Source: CAYHCE01 sp964355015 (lineage in GTDB: Bacteria > Cyanobacteriota > Cyanobacteriia > PCC-6307 > Cyanobiaceae). Taken from it: 64,000 bases of DNA. Below are positions 25,962 through 34,356 of this stretch, in pieces. How positions within the stretch are numbered: position 1 is the first letter of the stretch; each line of letters begins with the position of its first letter. The notes beneath the pieces are model-generated. The model saw only the letters and a list, made by a program, of their open reading frames with translations, was not told the origin of the DNA and did not search any database. The DNA is taken from the NCBI GenBank assembly GCA_964355015.1, contig CAYHCE010000002.1, forward strand, positions 108,673 to 172,672, given 5' to 3'. A program made the translations under genes and the position numbers.

Positions 25962-27968
25962 ATGACGACAAGCAACAACGGCAGACCCGCCGCCAACGGC
26001 AAGCAGCCCGCCCTGCGGGTGATCCCCCTCGGCGGCCTCCATGAAATCGGCAAGAACACCTGTGTGTTCGAGTACGGCGATGACCTCATGCTCGTGGATG
26101 CCGGCCTGGCCTTCCCAAGCGACGGCATGCACGGTGTCAACGTGGTGCTGCCGGACACCAGCTATCTGCGTGAAAATCAGAAGCGGATCCGCGGCATGAT
26201 CGTGACCCATGGTCACGAGGATCACATCGGTGGCATCCCCCACCATCTCAAGAACTTCAACATCCCGGTGATCTACGGCCCCCGGCTGGCCATGTCAATG
26301 CTGCAGGGCAAGATGGAGGAGGCAGCGGTCACCGACCGCACCGTGATCCAGACGGTGAGCCCCCGTGATGTCGTGAAGGTGGGGCAGCACTTCCAGGTGG
26401 AGTTCATCCGCAACACCCACTCGATTGCCGACAGCTTCAGCCTGGCGATCACCACTCCCGCGGGAGTGGTGATCTTCACCGGCGACTTCAAGTTCGACCA
26501 TACCCCGGTCGATGGCGAATTCTTCGACATTCAGCGGATGGCTCATTATGGCGAAAAGGGAGTTCTCTGCCTGTTCAGCGATTCCACCAATGCGGAACTG
26601 CCCGGCTTCACACCCCCCGAGCGTGCGGTGTTCCCCAACCTGGATCGCCACTTCGCCAATGCGGATGGCCGGGTGATCGTCACCACCTTCGCCAGCTCGG
26701 TGCATCGGGTGTCAATGATTCTCGAACTGGCGCTTAAGCACGGCCGTAAGGTGGGCCTGCTGGGCCGCTCCATGCTCAACGTGATCGCCAAGGCGCGCGA
26801 GCTGGGCTACATCCGCTGCCCCGACGACCTGTTCGTGCCGATCAAGCAGATCCGCGATCTGCCTGACCGCGAAACCCTGCTGCTGATGACCGGCAGCCAG
26901 GGTGAACCTCTGGCCGCCCTCAGCCGGATCTCCCGTGGTGAGCACCCTCAGGTGCAGGTCAAGCCCAGCGACACGATCATCTTCTCGGCCAGTCCGATCC
27001 CGGGAAACACCATCTCCGTGGTCAACACCATCGACCGGCTGATGATGCTCGGCGCCAAGGTCGTCTACGGCAAGGGGGAAGGCATTCACGTCTCCGGCCA
27101 TGGCTGTCAGGAGGATCACAAGCTGATGCTGGCCCTCACCCGGCCGAAGTACTTCGTTCCCGTCCATGGTGAGCACCGGATGCTGGTGGCCCACAGCAAG
27201 ACGGCCCAGTCCATGGGCATTCCTGCCGATCACATGCTGATCATCGACAACGGCGATGTGGTGGAGCTCACCCCGGATTCGATCCGCAGGGGCGAACCGG
27301 TCAAGGCCGGGATCGAGCTGCTCGATGCCTCCCGCAACGGCATCGTCGATGCCCGCGTGCTCAAGGAGCGCCAGCAACTGGCCGAGGATGGCGTCATCAC
27401 CCTGCTCACAGTGATCAGCACCGACGGGGTGATGGCGGCTCCGCCTCGGGTCAACCTGCGCGGCGTGGTCACCACGGCCGATGCCCGCAAGCTCTCGATC
27501 TGGGCCGAGCGTGAGATCGGCTGGGTGCTCGAGAACCGCTGGAATCAGCTCGCTCGTAACACGGGTGGCACGGCTCCGGAGGTGGACTGGGTCGGCGTGC
27601 AGCGGGAGATCGAGGTGGGCCTGCAGCGGCGCCTGCGCCGCGAGCTGCAGGTGGAACCCCTGATCATCTGTCTGGTCCAGCCCGCGCCCGCCGGCACACC
27701 TGCCTACAAGGGCAGGGCCGATGCGGAACCTGACAGCCGTCCGGCACCACGGGGCGGCCGGCACGGAGGCCGGGACGTGGGTCGCGAGGTCGGTCGATCC
27801 CACTCCGCTGCGGCTGTGGTTCCCCAGCGGGTCCTGACCACCGCCGCGGTGGCCGCTCCGGCGGCTGCCGTCGCCCCTCCCGCCCCCGTGGCCGCTCCGG
27901 CCAGGTGCGAAGAACCCGAGATGCCCGCCAGCCGGGTCCGCCGCCGCCGTTCCACGGCGGCCGGCTGA
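25962..27968 (+). CDS. rnj: ribonuclease J
   Basis: RNase J is a metallo-beta-lactamase/beta-CASP endo- and 5'-exonuclease central to mRNA and rRNA processing. The 668-residue protein has the metal motif His83, His85, Asp87, His88 (THGHEDHIGG), the NTHSIADS and TGDFKFDHTP blocks, beta-CASP motifs (ASVHRV, SGHGCQED) and HGEHRML. After about residue 560 there is an Arg/Gly- then Ala/Pro-rich low-complexity tail of about 100 residues, longer than in Bacillus and typical of cyanobacterial copies. A 28-base palindrome follows the stop. Confidence 0.95.
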   Translation: MTTSNNGRPAANGKQPALRVIPLGGLHEIGKNTCVFEYGDDLMLVDAGLAFPSDGMHGVNVVLPDTSYLRENQKRIRGMIVTHGHEDHIGGIPHHLKNFNIPVIYGPRLAMSMLQGKMEEAAVTDRTVIQTVSPRDVVKVGQHFQVEFIRNTHSIADSFSLAITTPAGVVIFTGDFKFDHTPVDGEFFDIQRMAHYGEKGVLCLFSDSTNAELPGFTPPERAVFPNLDRHFANADGRVIVTTFASSVHRVSMILELALKHGRKVGLLGRSMLNVIAKARELGYIRCPDDLFVPIKQIRDLPDRETLLLMTGSQGEPLAALSRISRGEHPQVQVKPSDTIIFSASPIPGNTISVVNTIDRLMMLGAKVVYGKGEGIHVSGHGCQEDHKLMLALTRPKYFVPVHGEHRMLVAHSKTAQSMGIPADHMLIIDNGDVVELTPDSIRRGEPVKAGIELLDASRNGIVDARVLKERQQLAEDGVITLLTVISTDGVMAAPPRVNLRGVVTTADARKLSIWAEREIGWVLENRWNQLARNTGGTAPEVDWVGVQREIEVGLQRRLRRELQVEPLIICLVQPAPAGTPAYKGRADAEPDSRPAPRGGRHGGRDVGREVGRSHSAAAVVPQRVLTTAAVAAPAAAVAPPAPVAAPARCEEPEMPASRVRRRRSTAAG

Positions 27969-27973
27969 GTTCC

Positions 27974-28001
27974 GCTGAGGCCGGATCGATCCGGCCTCAG
28001 C
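27974..28001. terminator. perfect 28-base palindrome between convergent genes
   Basis: GCTGAGGCCGGATC at 27974-27987 is followed immediately by its exact reverse complement at 27988-28001. It lies between rnj and the convergent TPR-like gene, and its right arm includes the stop codon of the latter. The position suggests a bidirectional terminator. Confidence 0.6.
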
Positions 28002-28542
28002 GCAGCACGACCCGTAGCAGCCCTTTCGCCAGCTCGGCCTCCTCCTCGGGGCTGAAGGCGGGGGGGCTTTCGTGTGGTGGAGTCATGAGCGGCTGCGACT
28101 CCAGCACCTGGATCCGCACCGGTTCGACGGCGAGCGGTACCGGGGCCGGCAGGACGGCCGCGGGCTCGGCCATCCAGGGCATGGCAGGCGCAGCCGCGGC
28201 GGTCTCGGTTTCGACGACCGCTGGCGCCACCGGCGCGGCCGGCGGCCGCTGCTGCAGGGCCTGCTGGCAGAGCGACAGCCCCTCGGCGGCGAGTTCGCGA
28301 TAGGTGGGCTCGCTGCCGCTCTCCAGCACCTCGCGGTAGAGCTCCGCCGCCTTGCCTGGCTCCTCCAGTCCATAGAAGTGGCTGTGCCCCATCAGCAGTT
28401 TCAGGCGTTGGGTCTGGGGATCGCTGGACTTGGGTGAGCCCTTGGCCAGCAGCTGCTCGGCCCGCTCCAGCGCCTCGGCGAAACGGCACTGGCTGTAGGC
28501 CAGCTCCACTTCTCTGTAGGCCTGATCGAAGGCGTCGGACAT
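27997..28542 (-). CDS. hypothetical protein with TPR-like N-terminal half
   Basis: The protein is 181 residues from the ATG at 28542. Residues 1-90 are helical and TPR-like (DQAYREVELAYSQCRFAEAL, then EEPGKAAELYREVLESG). The rest is Ala/Pro-rich and probably disordered, ending in a short helix (FSPEEEAELAKGLLRVVLR). The ATG overlaps the tilS stop by one base (TGATG), so it is translationally coupled to tilS. An ATG nine bases upstream is also possible. Function unknown. Confidence 0.65.
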   Translation of the reverse strand: MSDAFDQAYREVELAYSQCRFAEALERAEQLLAKGSPKSSDPQTQRLKLLMGHSHFYGLEEPGKAAELYREVLESGSEPTYRELAAEGLSLCQQALQQRPPAAPVAPAVVETETAAAAPAMPWMAEPAAVLPAPVPLAVEPVRIQVLESQPLMTPPHESPPAFSPEEEAELAKGLLRVVLR

Positions 28543-29606
28543 CAAGGACATTCCTGGCTCGGCAGTGGAGCGGCCGGCAGGCCGTGGGGGGCGTGGAGCA
28601 CCAGTGTGCTCCGGTCCCAGGTCAGCCGCCATCCTCTCGGCAGGTCCAGGCTGCCAGGCCCCCGGGAGGGCGGCAACCGCCGCCGCAGAGCCAGGAGCTG
28701 CTGCGCCGCCATCGGATGCCCCGTGGTCCGCTCCAGCCAGTGCTGCAGCACCCCCTCCTGGCTGCTGGCAGACAGGGCCAGCAGCTCACGCCGGCGCAGT
28801 CCCTCCGGCCAGTCAGGATCACGCAACTGGGACAGCGCCAGGGGCAGCAGTTCCGTCCGCGGATCCTGCTCGCGCTCGAGCCGGGCGGCCAGGGCGCTGA
28901 TCCGGCGCGCAGCGCCGGGGTGGAGCTGCTCCAGTACCGGCATCACCTCGTGCCGGATGCGGTTGCGGCTGAAGCGGAGCTGGTCGTTGCCGGGATCCGA
29001 CCACAGCGGCAACTCCTGCTCCTGGCAGAACCGGCCCGTGTCCTCCCGGGTCAGGTTCAGCAGCGGTCGGACCAGCCGGATCGGGGTGGCGCCCAGATCG
29101 GCGGCGGCGGTCCCTGCGCGTCCTCCCATCGGCCGGCTGCGCCGCAGGCTGGTCAGCCCGGCCAGATGCGTGCCCCGCGCCAGGTTCAGCAGCAGGGTTT
29201 CCGCCCGATCGGTGGCGGTGTGTCCGGTGAGCACATGAAGGCACCCCAGCGCCCTGGCTCGCCGTTCCAGGCAGTGGTAGCGCCAGTGCCGTGCGCGAGC
29301 CTCGCCGATCGGTGGCGGCGAGGCGTTCTCGATCTGCAGCGGCAGTCCTGCCTGCTTCGCCCAGGCCGCCAGGCTCCTCGCCTGGGCCGCGGCCTCGGGG
29401 CGCCAGCCATGGTCGCCGTGCCAGAGCTGCAGGTCCCAGTGATGGAGGCGGCGCAGATCGCGCAGCAGGCCCAGCAGGGCCATCGAGTCCTGGCCGCCCG
29501 ACACCGCGAGCAGCAGCCTGCTGCCTGGCGGCAGCAGCTCCGGTTCGGCCAGCAGCTCCCGGTGCAGCCGATCCTGCAGGGGACCCCATGGGAGAATCCC
29601 AACCAT
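28542..29606 (-). CDS. tilS: tRNA(Ile)-lysidine synthetase
   Basis: TilS converts C34 of the CAT anticodon of tRNA-Ile2 to lysidine, so that AUA is read as Ile. The 354-residue protein has the PP-loop SGGQDS at about 36-41, HGDHGWR, and the family block LTGHTATDRAETLLLNLARG. The C-terminal part is shorter than in E. coli, as in other cyanobacteria. The start at 29606 is chosen because it gives MVGILPWG close to the PP-loop domain; the divergent ycf23 begins 15 bp away, so a longer version would overlap it. Confidence 0.93.
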   Translation of the reverse strand: MVGILPWGPLQDRLHRELLAEPELLPPGSRLLLAVSGGQDSMALLGLLRDLRRLHHWDLQLWHGDHGWRPEAAAQARSLAAWAKQAGLPLQIENASPPPIGEARARHWRYHCLERRARALGCLHVLTGHTATDRAETLLLNLARGTHLAGLTSLRRSRPMGGRAGTAAADLGATPIRLVRPLLNLTREDTGRFCQEQELPLWSDPGNDQLRFSRNRIRHEVMPVLEQLHPGAARRISALAARLEREQDPRTELLPLALSQLRDPDWPEGLRRRELLALSASSQEGVLQHWLERTTGHPMAAQQLLALRRRLPPSRGPGSLDLPRGWRLTWDRSTLVLHAPHGLPAAPLPSQECP

Positions 29607-29621
29607 CTGACCCGCCCGCTG

Positions 29622-30377
29622 ATGTCGCGCCTCACCAGCCTGCCCGCCTCCCTGCACAGGGCGCTGCTGTCACGGCGGCTGTTGAAGGTGATCGCCGGTC
29701 TTACCCAGTTCGACCCCTCCTGCGTGGAGCGGATCAGTCGCGCCGCCGGAGCCGGAGGCGCCGACCTGGTCGATGTGGCCTGCGATCCTGCCCTCGTCCG
29801 CCTGGCGGCTGCGGCGTCCGGCCTGCCGATCTGCGTCTCGGCGGTGGATCCCGAGCTGTTCCCCGCGGCCGTGGCTGCCGGCGCCGCCGTCGTGGAGATC
29901 GGCAACTTCGATGCCTTCTATCCCCAGGGCCGGGTGTTCGGCGCCCAGGAGGTGCTGGCCCTCACCCGCCGCAGCCGGGAGCTGCTGCCGGATCTGGTGC
30001 TCTCCGTCACGGTGCCCCATGGGCTGCCGTTCGATCGGCAGGAGCAACTGGCGATCGACCTGGTCGCCGCCGGCGCCGACCTGATCCAGACCGAGGGTGG
30101 CACCAGTGCCCGGCCCTTCAGTGCCGGTGCCCTGGGCTTGATCGAGAAGGCTGCCCCGACCTTGGCGGCGGCCCATGCGATCAGCCGGGCCGTTGCGGTG
30201 CCGGTGCTCTGCGCCTCGGGCCTCTCCGCTGTCACCCTGCCGCTGGCGATCGCGGCCGGTGCCAGTGGCGTCGGCGTGGGCTCAGCCGTGAACCGGCTCG
30301 AGGACGAGCTGGCCATGGTGGCCGTGGTGCGCGGCCTGCGCGAGGCGCTCGCGCCTTCGGCCCTTCCAGTCTCCTGA
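29622..30377 (+). CDS. ycf23: Ycf23/DUF561 family protein
   Basis: The 251-residue protein is a TIM-barrel-like member of DUF561, called Ycf23 in algal plastids. Characteristic stretches are LLKVIAGLTQFDPSCVERI, GADLVDVACDPALVRLA, EIGNFDAFYPQGR and IQTEGGTSARPF. The biochemical role is not established; it is conserved across cyanobacteria and red-lineage plastids. It is divergent from tilS with a very short shared promoter gap. Confidence 0.88.
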   Translation: MSRLTSLPASLHRALLSRRLLKVIAGLTQFDPSCVERISRAAGAGGADLVDVACDPALVRLAAAASGLPICVSAVDPELFPAAVAAGAAVVEIGNFDAFYPQGRVFGAQEVLALTRRSRELLPDLVLSVTVPHGLPFDRQEQLAIDLVAAGADLIQTEGGTSARPFSAGALGLIEKAAPTLAAAHAISRAVAVPVLCASGLSAVTLPLAIAAGASGVGVGSAVNRLEDELAMVAVVRGLREALAPSALPVS

Positions 30378-30485
30378 CGGGCAGGGTCGTCGGCCAGCGA
30401 GCAGGGGCTGTGACAGTCCGGGGCGATGCGGTTGGCTGTGGAGCGTCCCGTGTCTACCGTTGAGGCGTCGACCGCTCAAGCTCGC

Positions 30486-30917
30486 ATGGGACCGTTCGTC
30501 TGGCTGCTGCAATGGCCGATCCGGGCCATCGTCCTCCTGATCGTGGCGGCGCTGCCCTTAGGGGTGGAACTCGAGAACTTCGGCACGGCCCTGCTCTCCG
30601 CCGTGGTGATCGGTCTGCTGGGAACGCTGCTGATCTGGCCCCTGAAGCTCGTGCTGGCCCTCCCCTGGGCGATCACCAGCCTGGGTGGGTTCGTCACCCC
30701 GATCACGGCCCTCTACAACTGGGTGATCACGATCGTTCTGTTCGCGCTGGCGGCCTGGCTGATTCAGGGCTTCCGGCTCAAGAACGGTCTGGTCAGCGCC
30801 ATCCTCGGTGCCGTCGTCTACAGCGTGCTGAGCACCCTGATCCTCGGCCTGCTTGGGCTTGATGTGGGCTTCACCCGCGCCGCCGCTGCCGTCGCCGCTG
30901 GCGCCGGCGTGGGGTGA
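30486..30917 (+). CDS. phage-holin-family (Phage_holin_4_2-like) membrane protein
   Basis: The protein is 143 residues with four hydrophobic helices and few charges (AIVLLIVAALPLGVELENFG, ALLSAVVIGLLGTLLIWPL, TALYNWVITIVLFALAAWLI, SAILGAVVYSVLSTLILGLL). The pattern matches the widespread four-helix 'phage holin family' membrane proteins of cyanobacteria, which are chromosomal and not evidence of a prophage. The start at 30486 places the first helix near the N terminus. Function unknown. Confidence 0.75.
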   Translation: MGPFVWLLQWPIRAIVLLIVAALPLGVELENFGTALLSAVVIGLLGTLLIWPLKLVLALPWAITSLGGFVTPITALYNWVITIVLFALAAWLIQGFRLKNGLVSAILGAVVYSVLSTLILGLLGLDVGFTRAAAAVAAGAGVG

Positions 30918-31018
30918 GATCCGTACGTCTGCGGGACGGCGAGCCCGGTTCCCGGAGGCTTCCCTCTCCTTAGGATCAGGGCCTCCGCACCTCCAGGTCC
31001 CGCCTGGATACCCCGGGC

Positions 31019-33025
31019 ATGGCCCGTTTCGAACTTGAGGCACCCTACGAACCCAAGGGAGACCAGCCGACCGCCATCGAGACCCTGGTGCGTGGCGTCG
31101 AGGCAGGGGAGCGGTTCCAGACGCTGCTCGGGGCCACCGGCACCGGCAAGACCTTCTCGATCGCCAATGTGATCGCCCGCACCGGGCGTCCCGCCCTTGT
31201 GCTCGCTCACAACAAGACACTGGCGGCGCAGCTCTGCAACGAGCTGCGGGAGTTCTTTCCGCGCAATGCAGTCGAATACTTCATTTCCTATTACGACTAT
31301 TATCAGCCAGAGGCTTATGTGCCGGTCTCGGATACCTACATAGCCAAGACGGCATCGATCAACGAGGAGATCGACATGCTTCGCCACTCCGCCACCCGCT
31401 CCCTTTTTGAGCGACGTGATGTGATCGTGGTGGCCTCAATAAGCTGTATCTATGGCCTGGGAATTCCTTCCGAGTACCTTAAGGCTGCTGTGAAGTTCCA
31501 GGTGGGCGACACGCTCAACCTGCGCTCGTCCCTGCGCGATCTTGTCAACAACCAGTACTCCCGCAATGATCTGGAGGTGAGCCGGGGGCGGTTCCGTGTG
31601 AAGGGCGATGTGCTCGAGATCGGCCCTGCTTACGAGGACCGACTGGTACGGATCGAACTGTTCGGCGACGAGGTGGAAGCGATCCGCTACGTTGACCCCA
31701 CCACCGGCGAGATCCTCCAGAGCCTGGAGACGATCAATATCTATCCGGCCAAGCACTTCGTCACCCCCAAGGACCGGCTCGAGTCGGCGATAGCCGCCAT
31801 CCGCCGGGAACTCCACGACCGGCTCGAGGTGCTCCACGGCCAGGGCAAGCTGTTGGAGGCACAGCGGCTGGAGCAGCGCACCGCCTACGACCTGGAGATG
31901 CTCCAGGAGGTGGGGTATTGCAACGGGGTCGAGAACTATGCCCGCCATCTGTCCGGCCGGGAGGCGGGCTCGCCGCCGGAATGCCTGATTGATTATTTTC
32001 CCAAGGACTGGCTGCTGGTGGTGGATGAGAGCCACGTCACCTGCTCGCAGCTCCATGCCATGTACAACGGCGACCAGTCCCGCAAGCAGGTGCTGATCGA
32101 CCATGGCTTTCGTCTGCCAAGCGCGGCCGACAACCGCCCCCTCAAGGCTGAGGAGTTCTGGGAGAAGGCCCGCCAGACCATCTTCGCCTCGGCCACTCCA
32201 GGCAACTGGGAGCTGGAGCAAAGCCGTGGCAAGGTGGCCGAGCAGGTGATCCGCCCCACAGGCGTACTGGATCCGTTGGTGGAGGTGCGTCCCACCGAGG
32301 GACAGGTGGATGATCTGCTGGGTGAGATCCGGGTACGGGCCGATCGCAACGAACGCACTCTGATCACCACCCTCACGAAGCGGATGGCGGAGGATCTGAC
32401 CGATTATCTGGCTGAGAACAGGATCCGGGTGCGGTATCTCCACTCCGAGATCCACTCGATCGAGCGGATCGAGATCATCCAGGATCTGCGAAACGGTGAG
32501 TTCGATGCCCTGGTCGGCGTGAATCTGTTGCGGGAGGGCCTTGATCTGCCGGAAGTCTCGCTGGTGGCGATCCTCGATGCCGACAAGGAAGGCTTCCTGC
32601 GCGCCGAGCGTTCGCTGATCCAGACGATCGGCCGTGCTGCCCGCCACATCAGTGGCGTGGCACTTCTCTATGGTGACAATCTTACCGATTCGATGGCCAG
32701 AGCCATCTCCGAGACCGAGCGACGTCGTGTCATCCAGCAGGCCTACAACACCCGCCATGGCATCACCCCAACCCCCGCAGGCAAACGGGCGGGCAATTCG
32801 ATACTGGCCTTCCTGGAGGTATCCCGCCGTCTGAACGACGACCAGCTGGAGCATGCGGTGGAGCAGGCACAGCACAACGACGTTCCGTTGGACTCCCTCC
32901 CCGAACTCATCATTCAGCTGGAGGACAGAATGAAGACCGCCGCCCGCAATCTTGAATTCGAGGAGGCCGCGAACCTGCGGGATCGCATCAAGCAGCTGCG
33001 CCAGAAGCTGGTGGGGAGGGCCTAG
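31019..33025 (+). CDS. uvrB: excinuclease ABC subunit B
   Basis: UvrB is the damage-verifying helicase of nucleotide excision repair. The 668-residue protein has Walker A GATGTGKT at 38-45, the beta-hairpin YYDYYQPEAYVP that inserts between strands, DESHVT, helicase motif VI QTIGRAARH, and the C-terminal UVR domain (ARNLEFEEAANLRDRIKQLR) that contacts UvrC. Its last four bases overlap the convergent sugar transferase gene. Confidence 0.98.
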   Translation: MARFELEAPYEPKGDQPTAIETLVRGVEAGERFQTLLGATGTGKTFSIANVIARTGRPALVLAHNKTLAAQLCNELREFFPRNAVEYFISYYDYYQPEAYVPVSDTYIAKTASINEEIDMLRHSATRSLFERRDVIVVASISCIYGLGIPSEYLKAAVKFQVGDTLNLRSSLRDLVNNQYSRNDLEVSRGRFRVKGDVLEIGPAYEDRLVRIELFGDEVEAIRYVDPTTGEILQSLETINIYPAKHFVTPKDRLESAIAAIRRELHDRLEVLHGQGKLLEAQRLEQRTAYDLEMLQEVGYCNGVENYARHLSGREAGSPPECLIDYFPKDWLLVVDESHVTCSQLHAMYNGDQSRKQVLIDHGFRLPSAADNRPLKAEEFWEKARQTIFASATPGNWELEQSRGKVAEQVIRPTGVLDPLVEVRPTEGQVDDLLGEIRVRADRNERTLITTLTKRMAEDLTDYLAENRIRVRYLHSEIHSIERIEIIQDLRNGEFDALVGVNLLREGLDLPEVSLVAILDADKEGFLRAERSLIQTIGRAARHISGVALLYGDNLTDSMARAISETERRRVIQQAYNTRHGITPTPAGKRAGNSILAFLEVSRRLNDDQLEHAVEQAQHNDVPLDSLPELIIQLEDRMKTAARNLEFEEAANLRDRIKQLRQKLVGRA

Positions 33026-34356
33026 CGACCTGCCGCCTTCAGCACGATCTTGATGGTCTTGATCAGGATGAGCAGATCCAGCCAGATGCTGCTGTTTCGC
33101 AGGTAGAAGAGGTCGTAGCTGAGCTTGAGCTCGGCATCCTCCACGGTGGAGCTGTAGGGCATGTTCACCTGCGCCCAGCCGCTCAGTCCGGGCCTGATCC
33201 AGTGGCGCAGCCGGTAGTTCGGGATCTGGCGTTCCAGCTCCTCCTCCAGCTCCGGCCGTTCCGGCCTGGGCCCGATCAGGCTCATCTCGCCCCGGAGCAC
33301 GTTGATCAACTGGGGCAGCTCATCCAGGCGGGTGCGACGCAGCCAGCAGCCCACCCGGGTGATGCGCTCGTCGTTCGGTCCGGACCAGACGGCTTCGCCG
33401 GCCTCGGCCCCCTGCACCATCGTGCGCAGCTTGATCACTTCGAAGGGCCGGCCCAGCAGGCCTGTGCGTCGTTGGCGGTAGAAAATCGGACCGCCGTCGT
33501 TCAGTCGGATCAGCAGAGCTGCCACGGCCAGCAGAGGACAGCTCAGCAGGAGCAGCAGCAGGCTGACCATCACATCGGCATAGCGTTTGAGCTGCTTTTC
33601 GAATCCGGACCGACGTCCCTCGATCCGGTCCGAGAACAGCAGCCACTGATCCCCCACCCAGCGGGGTGGGATGCGTTGCAGCTCCTGCTCGGCCACCTGG
33701 GCCAGTGAGGTGATGGGACGCCCCTGGGCCACGACCCAGGCGCAGTAAGCCAGCACGTCCGGCTGGCTGAGCACGCCGTTGCTCAGGGCGACACCCAGGC
33801 TGGGCGCCGGTCTGGGTTCGTCCCCCTCCGCCGTGGTTCCCGGAGCCGCCCAGCCGTGGATGGCCGGGGTGGGGATGCCGCTCCGGCGTTGCCACTCCTG
33901 GCGCACATCCTCCCTTTCCTCGGGAAGCGTCACGATCTGCCAGACGTCCTGCTGGTTGACCCGCGACAGTCGCCACAGAACCAGGCGCAAGGCACCGCTC
34001 CAGACTGCCGCCAGAGTGAACAGCGGCAGCAGGCTGCCCCTGTGCAGCAGGGTGAGTTCCGGGCTGGCGCGCAACAGCCAGCCCAGCAGGGCTCCGACGG
34101 CCACCGTGGCGAGGCTGGTGATGCCCACCCGCACCACCAGCTGCACCCAGCGCCAATGCGACGACTTGAGGATCGTGTACGAGCCGAACAGCCAGCCCAG
34201 GCTCAGATAGGCACCGACCAGAATCAGCAGGAGCCCGATCTGGTTGTCGATGCTACCGAGGCGGGTTCGGTCGATCCAGTCTGCGAGCAGGCACACCCCA
34301 ACGGCATCGAGACCTGCGGCCAGGGCCAGCCAGCGGCGGTGTCGCAGCCAGTGCAC
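33022..34356 (-). CDS. polyprenyl-phosphate sugar-1-phosphate transferase (bacterial sugar transferase)
   Basis: This 444-residue protein has the plan of the WbaP/CpsE family. Four N-terminal helices are followed by a poorly conserved middle domain, a further helix (YADVMVSLLLLLLSCPLLAV) and the C-terminal catalytic domain with GGPIFYRQRRTGLLGRPFEV, LRRTRLDELPQLINVLRGEM, IGPRPERP and RHWIRPGLSGWAQVN. Such enzymes attach the first sugar phosphate to undecaprenyl phosphate for O-antigen or exopolysaccharide. The GTG start directly abuts the lysC stop, so expression probably follows lysC. It may feed the glycosyltransferases of the 42-49 kb island. Confidence 0.9.
   Translation of the reverse strand: MHWLRHRRWLALAAGLDAVGVCLLADWIDRTRLGSIDNQIGLLLILVGAYLSLGWLFGSYTILKSSHWRWVQLVVRVGITSLATVAVGALLGWLLRASPELTLLHRGSLLPLFTLAAVWSGALRLVLWRLSRVNQQDVWQIVTLPEEREDVRQEWQRRSGIPTPAIHGWAAPGTTAEGDEPRPAPSLGVALSNGVLSQPDVLAYCAWVVAQGRPITSLAQVAEQELQRIPPRWVGDQWLLFSDRIEGRRSGFEKQLKRYADVMVSLLLLLLSCPLLAVAALLIRLNDGGPIFYRQRRTGLLGRPFEVIKLRTMVQGAEAGEAVWSGPNDERITRVGCWLRRTRLDELPQLINVLRGEMSLIGPRPERPELEEELERQIPNYRLRHWIRPGLSGWAQVNMPYSSTVEDAELKLSYDLFYLRNSSIWLDLLILIKTIKIVLKAAGR

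Noticed and set aside
30486..30917. Prophage signal from a holin-like protein
   Set aside because: No endolysin, capsid, integrase or other phage gene is nearby; this holin-like family is chromosomal in cyanobacteria.
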